Part shown: positions 1 to 4,910 of the stretch, piece by piece | How positions within the stretch are numbered: position 1 is the stretch's first letter | Layout: the number at the start of each line of letters is the position of its first letter | NCBI GenBank assembly: GCA_025965815.1 | Contig: JAOPWF010000455.1 | Location: 1 to 5,593 of the forward strand | Length of the DNA: 5,593 nucleotides | From: Mycobacterium sp. | GTDB lineage: Bacteria > Actinomycetota > Actinomycetes > Mycobacteriales > Mycobacteriaceae | Direction of reading: 5' to 3' | Translations under genes and position numbers: made by a program | The notes under the pieces: generated by a model | What the model was told of the DNA's origin: nothing | What the model saw: the letters and a program-made list of their open reading frames with translations, nothing else | Databases searched by the model: none

Positions 1-655
1 CAACGAGAGTGACAAGGCCGGTATCTGGGTGGACATTCTCGACGTGCCCCTCATGGGCTACCTGCGCCAGATGTTTTTCGAGCCGTTCGGTGGCAGTACC
101 CAACCGCTGCACCAGGAACCGTCGGACTTCGTCAGCAGCCGCGCGTCGCACGTACGCCCCGCCTGGGAAGCCCCGCAGCGTACCCGTATCCCGTTCCGCT
201 ACGCGTGGAGCGACGTCCGGGCAGCGCTGGACACCTACTCGGAGAGCGCCGGCAGCCCGTTCGACGGGGTCATTCTGCACTACGCGCATCCCGTGACCGG
301 GGGTCCCACGCTGCCGACAATCGACTGCTTCGCCCAACTCCTCCGTCCCGGGCTGCGTACCGAGCGGCACCGCCACACTTCCAGCGCGGTGTACTACGTC
401 GTCGAAGGGGAGGGCACGACGCTTGTTGGCGACCACGAACTCGACTGGTCGGTCGGCGATTCCTTCGTCGTGCCGAACTGGATGTGGCATGCGCACGTAA
501 ATCGCTCGGCGACAGCACCGGTCGTGCTGTTCTCCGCTACTGACGCGCCTGTGCTGCACGCACTCGCGATGTTCCGCGAAGAACCGCACCCCTCGTTCGG
601 CACGCAGCCGTACCCGGCCGTGCCCGGCGATCTGATACGGGGCGAGCGTCGGTAG
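1..655 (+). CDS. Bicupin ring-cleavage dioxygenase, gentisate / 1-hydroxy-2-naphthoate dioxygenase family (3' part)
   Basis: The gene is open from the window edge (first full codon at base 2) to TAG at 653-655, giving 217 residues. Family members are roughly 350-390 aa, so the N-terminal cupin, which carries the iron in characterised members, is outside the window. The opening residues (IWVDILDVPL, then an F.EPFGG segment) match the linker typical of gentisate-type bicupins. The C-terminal cupin follows. It has an HRHT motif (fragment His123 and His125), a VVEGEG turn, and GDSFVVP leading to a WHAHVN motif (His163). These enzymes use Fe(II) and O2 in the cytoplasm to open rings bearing one hydroxyl next to a carboxylate, or gentisate. 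The downstream hydratase-aldolase favours a 1-hydroxy-2-naphthoate-like substrate over gentisate, because that cleavage product is a benzalpyruvate. The family is confident; the substrate is inferred. The GTG at 29 lies inside the conserved linker and is not the start. Confidence 0.85.
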   Translation, partial: NESDKAGIWVDILDVPLMGYLRQMFFEPFGGSTQPLHQEPSDFVSSRASHVRPAWEAPQRTRIPFRYAWSDVRAALDTYSESAGSPFDGVILHYAHPVTGGPTLPTIDCFAQLLRPGLRTERHRHTSSAVYYVVEGEGTTLVGDHELDWSVGDSFVVPNWMWHAHVNRSATAPVVLFSATDAPVLHALAMFREEPHPSFGTQPYPAVPGDLIRGERR

Positions 656-680
656 AAATCAGTCGAATCCCTGTCCGAGA

Positions 681-685
681 GGAGG
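681..685 (+). promoter_or_regulatory. Ribosome binding site of the hydratase-aldolase gene
   Basis: A perfect GGAGG core, within GAGAGGAGGG, lies 7 nt before the ATG at 693 and fixes that start. It sits in the 37-bp gap after the cupin gene. The gap shows no hairpin or obvious promoter, so the two plus-strand genes are probably co-transcribed. Confidence 0.8.
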
Positions 686-692
686 GCCTGAG

Positions 693-1664
693 ATGACCAT
701 TGACCGTGCCGATATCAGGGGTGTCGTCGGCATCGTGCCGACACCGGCGACCAGCGACGCAGATGACTGGCGGTCCGCGAACACGGTCAATATCGCCGAG
801 ACGGAAAAGATGATCGACGCGGTCGTGGAAGCGGGCATCGAACTCGTGATGTCTACCGGCACCTTCGGTGAGTGTGCATCGCTGACTCATGGGGAGTGGC
901 TTACGTTCTCGGCCTGCGTCGCGGACACCGTGCGCGGCCGGGTGCCCTTCTTCGCGGGTGTGACGACACTGAACACCCGGGACACCATCTCGCGGGGGCG
1001 CGAAGCCATCGACGCGGGAGCTGACGGGCTGTTCGTCGGCCGTCCGATGTGGCTGCCGCTCGACGACAACGGCATTGTCCGCTTCTACAGCGACCTTGCT
1101 GAAGCGGTGCCCGGCGTACCGGTGGTCATCTACGACAACCCCGCCGCCTTCAAGGGGAAGATCAGCGTCGAGGCGTACCGGCGACTTGCTGACCTGCCGC
1201 AGATCGTGGCGAGCAAGCATGCCGGCGGACCGACGCTGGAACGCGACATCGAGGCGATCGGCGACAAGGTCGCCGTGCTCCCCCCCGACAGCGACTGGGT
1301 CCGGGCTGCCAAGCGCTTTCCCGAGTTGGCCACCGCGTGCTGGTCGGGGAATGTGGCGTGCGCCCCGTCACCGTTGGCCGCGCTGTCACGCGCTGTGCTG
1401 TCCGCGGACTGGGCAACTGCCGATGTCATTTCAAAGCATGTCAATTGGGCGTTGGCTCCCCAATTCGGCAGCGATATGTCGCGATTCATGGACTACAGCA
1501 TCCCGGTAGGCCGTGGCCGTTTCCGGGGAGCGGGCCTCATCGACTGCGGGCCCAGCCGGCCGCCGTATATCGAGGCCCCGGCGGATATGGTCGCCGGAGG
1601 CGAAGAGACTGGCCGTCGCTGGGCCGAACTGGAACAAAAGTATCGCGAAACCGCGATGAACTGA
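693..1664 (+). CDS. trans-o-hydroxybenzylidenepyruvate / trans-2'-carboxybenzalpyruvate hydratase-aldolase (NahE/PhdJ family, DapA superfamily)
   Basis: A complete 323-aa protein with a strong ribosome site. It is a class I, Schiff-base aldolase of the dihydrodipicolinate synthase superfamily. The visible marks are the TPAT..ADDWR N-terminal segment, TGTFGE at 55-60 (substrate carboxylate loop), GRPMW at 116-120, Tyr147 in IYDNP (proton relay), and Lys175 in ASKHAGG (Schiff-base lysine). A C-terminal GPSRPPY segment at 286-292 is shared with the naphthalene enzyme NahE and is not typical of DapA. Family members hydrate a benzylidenepyruvate and split it by retro-aldol cleavage into an aromatic aldehyde and pyruvate. 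After a cupin dioxygenase, the best guess is a PhdJ-like role: 2'-carboxybenzalpyruvate to 2-carboxybenzaldehyde plus pyruvate. A NahE-like role giving salicylaldehyde is the alternative. The gene ends 22 bp from the convergent dehydrogenase gene. Confidence 0.88.
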   Translation: MTIDRADIRGVVGIVPTPATSDADDWRSANTVNIAETEKMIDAVVEAGIELVMSTGTFGECASLTHGEWLTFSACVADTVRGRVPFFAGVTTLNTRDTISRGREAIDAGADGLFVGRPMWLPLDDNGIVRFYSDLAEAVPGVPVVIYDNPAAFKGKISVEAYRRLADLPQIVASKHAGGPTLERDIEAIGDKVAVLPPDSDWVRAAKRFPELATACWSGNVACAPSPLAALSRAVLSADWATADVISKHVNWALAPQFGSDMSRFMDYSIPVGRGRFRGAGLIDCGPSRPPYIEAPADMVAGGEETGRRWAELEQKYRETAMN

Positions 1665-1686
1665 AGCGTGGCGGAAGAGCCAGCTC

Positions 1687-3135
1687 CTAGGCGATCACGT
1701 CTTCGCCGATCGCCATCACGACCGCCTTCGGCTCGGTGAAGAATTCGCGGCTGAACGTGCCGCCTTCGCGTCCGATGCCGGAATCGCCCACACCGCCGAA
1801 CGGTGCGCGCAAGTCGCGAACAAAGAAGCAGTTCACCCAGATGGTCCCCGCGTTCAGGGCAGCTGCGACCCGGTGGGCGCGGGAGAGATTCTCGGTGAAC
1901 AGCATTGCGTTCAGGCCGTAGGGCGTGTCGTTGGCGGCGGCGATGCCGTCGGCTTCGGTGTCGAAGGGCTGGACGACTACGACGGGGCCGAAGATCTCCT
2001 CACGGCACAGCCGCGCGGTGGGTGGGACGTCGGTGACGACCGTCGGTCGGATCACCCACCCCTCCCCCCGGCCGCCGGTCCGCATCGTCCCCCCGTCGGC
2101 GGCAATGCCGTCGACATATGAGCGAACCTTCTTCCAGTGTTGCTCCGACGCGAGCGGACCAAGCTGGGTGCCAACACTTTTCGGGTTACCCGCGGTGAGT
2201 GACTCGGCCGCCGAGACAAACTTCGACAGGAAATCCTGGTAAACCTCACGCTGGACGTACAGACGGCTGCCCGCCAGGCACACCTGGCCGGCGTTGGAGA
2301 ATATCGCCCGGATCGACCAGCTAACCGCGCTGTCGAGGTCGGCGTCGGCAAAGACGAGGTTGGCACCCTTCCCGCCCAGTTCGAGGCTGACCGGGGTGAG
2401 CTGCGCCGCCGCGGCACCGGCGATGATTTTTCCGGTACCGGACTCCCCGGTGAAGGTGATTCTGTCGACGCGGGGATCTCCTGTGAGCGCGGATCCAACC
2501 GAGTCGGGACCATATCCGTGCACGACGTTCAGCACGCCGTCCGGCATTCCGGCCTCCAGGGCAAGCCGCGCCAGGATCGTCGCGGAGGCCGGAGTGTCCT
2601 CAGCGGGCTTGAGAACCACGGTGTTACCCCAGGCCAGGGCCGGTGCGACCTTCCACGTCTCCAGCATCAACGGGAAGTTCCAGGGCGCGATCGCGGCTAC
2701 CACACCGGCCGGCTCAAACCGGGTGTAGGCGTGGTGGCCGGTGTCCATGGGCAGCGCCTCGCCCGCCGATAACCGGGCATGGTCGGCGAAGAAACGGAAG
2801 TTCTGTGCGGACCGCGGCACGTCATTGTCCCGGCTGTCCGCGAGTGGCTTGCCCATGTCGGTTGTGTCAGCCAGGGCGAGTTCGTCGCCGTGGTCCACGA
2901 TGAGATCGGCCAGCCGGTGCAGAATCGCGCCACGTTGAGCCAAACCCATTCGCGGCCAAGGGCCTTCGTCGAAGGCTCGACGCGCAGCGGTAACGGCGCG
3001 GTCGGCGTCATCTGCGCCGCCGAGAGCTACCTGCGCCCACGGCTCACGCGTCCACGGATCGATGGTGTCGAAGCGGCCGCCGTTCGCCGACTCGGTCTCG
3101 ATGCCGTCGATGACGTGCGGGATCAGCGTTGTCAT
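1687..3135 (-). CDS. 2-Hydroxymuconic semialdehyde dehydrogenase (NAD-dependent ALDH family)
   Basis: A full-length 482-aa aldehyde dehydrogenase. The Rossmann-type N-terminal part has APWNFP (catalytic Asn153), LKPAE (Lys176) and FTGESGTGK at 228-236. The active site follows with ELGGK (general base Glu252), NAGQVC (nucleophile Cys286) and EEIFGP (Glu380). The C-terminal RDLRAPFGG..DSGIGREGG segment (440-459) resembles the signature of 2-hydroxymuconic and related semialdehyde dehydrogenases (XylG/DmpC, HpaE, aminomuconate type). The predicted reaction is oxidation of 2-hydroxymuconic semialdehyde to the 4-oxalocrotonate enol with NAD+. The ATG overlaps the tautomerase stop by one base (TGATG), with only a weak AAGG upstream, so translational coupling is likely. 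It is the last gene of the operon in this window. An alternative or extra role is oxidation of 2-carboxybenzaldehyde from the convergent module (PhdK-like). The family is certain; the substrate is fairly likely. Confidence 0.85.
   Translation of the reverse strand: MTTLIPHVIDGIETESANGGRFDTIDPWTREPWAQVALGGADDADRAVTAARRAFDEGPWPRMGLAQRGAILHRLADLIVDHGDELALADTTDMGKPLADSRDNDVPRSAQNFRFFADHARLSAGEALPMDTGHHAYTRFEPAGVVAAIAPWNFPLMLETWKVAPALAWGNTVVLKPAEDTPASATILARLALEAGMPDGVLNVVHGYGPDSVGSALTGDPRVDRITFTGESGTGKIIAGAAAAQLTPVSLELGGKGANLVFADADLDSAVSWSIRAIFSNAGQVCLAGSRLYVQREVYQDFLSKFVSAAESLTAGNPKSVGTQLGPLASEQHWKKVRSYVDGIAADGGTMRTGGRGEGWVIRPTVVTDVPPTARLCREEIFGPVVVVQPFDTEADGIAAANDTPYGLNAMLFTENLSRAHRVAAALNAGTIWVNCFFVRDLRAPFGGVGDSGIGREGGTFSREFFTEPKAVVMAIGEDVIA
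1690..1714. repeat. Short inverted repeat at the convergent gene ends (possible weak terminator)
   Basis: GGCGATC at 1690-1696 is repeated as its exact reverse complement, GATCGCC, at 1708-1714 with an 11-nt loop. It starts just past the dehydrogenase stop (within its last codons) and 25 bp after the plus-strand stop. No T-run follows on either strand, so it is not a classical intrinsic terminator. Such U-less hairpins have been proposed as terminators in actinobacteria, but a 7-bp repeat in GC-rich DNA can also arise by chance. Confidence 0.25.
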
Positions 3136-3329
3136 CAGGCCTTGTTCCGTTCTGCGATCGTTACGTTGCCCGCCGCCCAGTGGGTGTCGGGAACTTCGCG
3201 CAACACCACGCGGATAGTGGCTCGCGAGACATCGAGGGCCGTCTCGACCGCATCGGTCAACTCACTGACCAATGCGCGCAGCTGCTGCGGCGAGCGGCCC
3301 TGAACGAGTGTGACTTCGACTAACGGCAC
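3135..3329 (-). CDS. dmpI: 4-Oxalocrotonate tautomerase (small 4-OT family)
   Basis: A 64-codon protein, 63 residues after removal of the initiator Met, which exposes the catalytic N-terminal Pro1. This is the usual length of the family. In mature numbering the known substrate-binding arginines are present: Arg11 in QGRS and Arg39 in IRVVL. The position corresponding to the hydrophobic active-site Phe50 is Trp50 (codon 3177-3179). The enzyme, a hexamer in characterised relatives, would convert the enol 2-hydroxymuconate to its 2-oxo-3-ene isomer, the substrate of the decarboxylase encoded just upstream. The start is GTG at 3329-3327, supported by a strong ribosome site and by the proline at codon 2. 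The gene lies 1 nt after the decarboxylase stop and shares one base with the dehydrogenase start. The symbol names the functional counterpart in the phenol (dmp) pathway. Confidence 0.88.
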   Translation of the reverse strand: MPLVEVTLVQGRSPQQLRALVSELTDAVETALDVSRATIRVVLREVPDTHWAAGNVTIAERNKA

Positions 3330-3330
3330 G

Positions 3331-4119
3331 TCATTTCCCTCCGTGGACGAGGATCGAACCCAGGTGCGAGAAGTTCGCTGTTACGGTGACTCCCGAGCCG
3401 CAACCCACCGCGTCGGTCATGCCGCCGGTGAGTACGGTCCAGCCCGCCTCGATAGCCAGTCCTCGCTCGGCGAGGACGTTCGCGGCCAGTGCGAGCGCCT
3501 CAGCGGGGTGCCCCTGAACCGCGGCACCGGTAGCGCTGTCGACGGCGACGCCGTCGACTTCGAGCAGGCACGCTTCCAGCGACAGATCCAGTGTCTCCGG
3601 TGCCACGCCGATCGGGCCGGTCAGATACCGCGCCGACGAGGCGTTGTCCGCGACGACGTCGGGCAGCGTGAAGCGGAAATCGCGATAGCGGGAGTCGATG
3701 ATCTCGATGCCGCCGTAGACACGCTCCACCGCGGTCATCGCCACTGCCGCAGTGACTCCGGGTCCAGTCAGCGTCTTCTTCATGACAAAGACGATCTCGG
3801 GCTCGGCCCGTGGATGTATCAGCGATCCGGCCGGCAGCGGCGCTCCGGTTGGAAGCACCATCGCGTCGGTGAGCCAAGCGATCAACGGAGAAGTGATACC
3901 CATTCGCCGTTGCTTGGCGCGGGACGTCAGGCCCAGCTTCACGCCCACCAGGTGTTCACCGCGTTCGATGCGGCGGCGCAGTGCTTCATCCTGAATGGCG
4001 TACGCAGTGCGCAAATCGAGGTCCGCCCACTCGTCGCTGATGGGATCCCGAGCGGTCCGGGTGCCTTCGGCCTCGAGCAGCTCTGCCGCTGCCCGGTGGA
4101 CAGACAAGGTGGTGGTCAT
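3331..4119 (-). CDS. dmpH: 4-Oxalocrotonate decarboxylase
   Basis: A complete 262-aa protein of the fumarylacetoacetase-like / MhpD hydratase-decarboxylase family. Visible marks are VKLGLTS (Lys61), the metal-ligand pair Glu106 and Glu108 in AEPEI, and Glu139 in GIEIIDSR. The segment SRYRDF....VVADNASSAR at 143-164 is typical of decarboxylases (XylI/DmpH), whereas hydratases have SRIADWRI..ADTIADNASAGG. The predicted reaction is Mg2+-dependent decarboxylation of 2-oxo-3-hexenedioate (4-oxalocrotonate) to 2-hydroxypenta-2,4-dienoate. The labile product goes to the hydratase. In characterised pathways the two proteins form a complex, and here their genes are adjacent and overlap by four bases (ATGA at 4119-4116). 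GGAG lies 4 nt before the ATG. It is paralogous to the upstream hydratase. The symbol indicates function by analogy. Confidence 0.87.
   Translation of the reverse strand: MTTTLSVHRAAAELLEAEGTRTARDPISDEWADLDLRTAYAIQDEALRRRIERGEHLVGVKLGLTSRAKQRRMGITSPLIAWLTDAMVLPTGAPLPAGSLIHPRAEPEIVFVMKKTLTGPGVTAAVAMTAVERVYGGIEIIDSRYRDFRFTLPDVVADNASSARYLTGPIGVAPETLDLSLEACLLEVDGVAVDSATGAAVQGHPAEALALAANVLAERGLAIEAGWTVLTGGMTDAVGCGSGVTVTANFSHLGSILVHGGK
3337..3342 (-). promoter_or_regulatory. Ribosome binding site supporting a GTG start for the tautomerase
   Basis: On the minus strand, GGAGGG lies 7 nt before the GTG start at 3329. It is built from the last codons of the decarboxylase gene (Gly-Gly before Lys-stop). 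This strong site argues that the GTG is the true start and that the tautomerase is initiated independently as well as by coupling. Confidence 0.75.
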
Positions 4120-4910
4120 GCGTCTCCGAGAGCGAAGATGGCGGTGACACTGCCGAGTTCAGCGAACTGCGCGGTCCAGACGTCGCCGGCCTCGACCGGT
4201 TGCGCGACAGTCACTGAACCCGGTAGTACCACATCACCGGCATAAACGGCATCGCCGTGTCGGCCGAGGGTGTTGGCCAGCCAAGTCAGTGACACCAGCG
4301 GCGACCCCAACGCGGCGCCGCTGGCACCCGTCGCCGCCAGTTCTCCGTTGCGGTATAGATTGCATCCGAGGAGCCGCAGGTCCAGATCGCCGGGGCGGAT
4401 CGGGTGTGCTCCGAGCACAACACCTCCGGCGGACGCGTTGTCCGCGATGGTGTCGGCGATACTGATGCGCCAATCCGCGATTCGGCTGTCGATGATCTCC
4501 AGCGCCGGCAGTACGAAATCGACGGCAGCGGCGGCCTCGGCGACCGTCACACCTGGTCCGGTGATGTCACGCTTGAGTACCAGGGCGATCTCGGCCTCGA
4601 CCCGCGGCTGAACGAACGCTGTTGGGGTAATGGACTGCGACTCCGGATAAAACATCTTGTCATGTAGCACTCCGAAATCTGGCTGCTGCACACCCATTTG
4701 GCGCTGCATAACCGCCGACGTGAGACCCACCTTCCGGCCTTTGACGACCCGGCCATCCGCCTTCCACCGATGGATCTGCGCCTGCTGAATGGCGTACGCG
4801 TCGGCGATCGTCAGTTCGGGGAATCGATCGGTCAGCGGGGCGACGGGACGCCGCGTCTTGTAGGCCTCGCGAAGCTCATCGGCCAGCCCGCGGCAATGGT
4901 CGCTGATCAT
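4116..4910 (-). CDS. dmpE: 2-Hydroxypenta-2,4-dienoate hydratase (2-keto-4-pentenoate hydratase)
   Basis: A 264-aa protein, the family's normal length. Key features are GRKVGLTS (Lys60), metal ligands Glu105 and Glu107 in VEAEI, Glu138 in ALEIIDSR, and the hydratase-type SRIADWRI..ADTIADNASAGGVVLG block at 142-167. It adds water to 2-hydroxypenta-2,4-dienoate to give 4-hydroxy-2-oxovalerate. The start is ATG at 4910-4908, sharing one base with the dioxygenase stop (TGATG). No good ribosome site precedes it, so translation probably restarts after the upstream gene. An in-frame GTG directly before it (4913-4911) could serve instead and adds one residue. The frame stays open further upstream to 5060, but that 50-residue extension is an Arg-rich shadow of the dioxygenase gene and has no family counterpart. 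MhpD, XylJ and BphE-type genes are equivalents, so the symbol is only functional. Confidence 0.88.
   Translation of the reverse strand: MISDHCRGLADELREAYKTRRPVAPLTDRFPELTIADAYAIQQAQIHRWKADGRVVKGRKVGLTSAVMQRQMGVQQPDFGVLHDKMFYPESQSITPTAFVQPRVEAEIALVLKRDITGPGVTVAEAAAAVDFVLPALEIIDSRIADWRISIADTIADNASAGGVVLGAHPIRPGDLDLRLLGCNLYRNGELAATGASGAALGSPLVSLTWLANTLGRHGDAVYAGDVVLPGSVTVAQPVEAGDVWTAQFAELGSVTAIFALGDA

Noticed and set aside
29..655. A separate small single-cupin gene starting at GTG 29
   Set aside because: The frame is open to the window edge, and the residues around position 29 are the conserved linker of the two-cupin dioxygenases, so this is the 3' part of a longer gene.
537..1220. A 227-codon open frame on the minus strand opposite the cupin and aldolase genes
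   Set aside because: The translation is Arg/His/Asp-rich and low in hydrophobic core residues, and it shows no motif. It runs antisense across two well-supported enzyme genes and their intergenic ribosome site.
693..1664. Assignment of the aldolase as dihydrodipicolinate synthase (lysine biosynthesis)
   Set aside because: The lysine and tyrosine of the superfamily are present, but the TGTFGE, GRPMW and GPSRPPY segments match the aromatic hydratase-aldolases, and the neighbours are catabolic.
1669..1686. Small inverted repeats in the 22-bp convergent gap (TGGC/GCCA and GAGC/GCTC)
   Set aside because: Stems of only 4 bp, one with a 2-nt loop, and no T-run. They are too weak to call a terminator.
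3310..4245. A 311-codon open frame on the plus strand opposite the decarboxylase gene
   Set aside because: It is antisense to a gene with clear family motifs and metal ligands. Its translation is Arg/Gly/Gln-rich with no recognisable domain, and long antisense frames are expected in GC-rich DNA.
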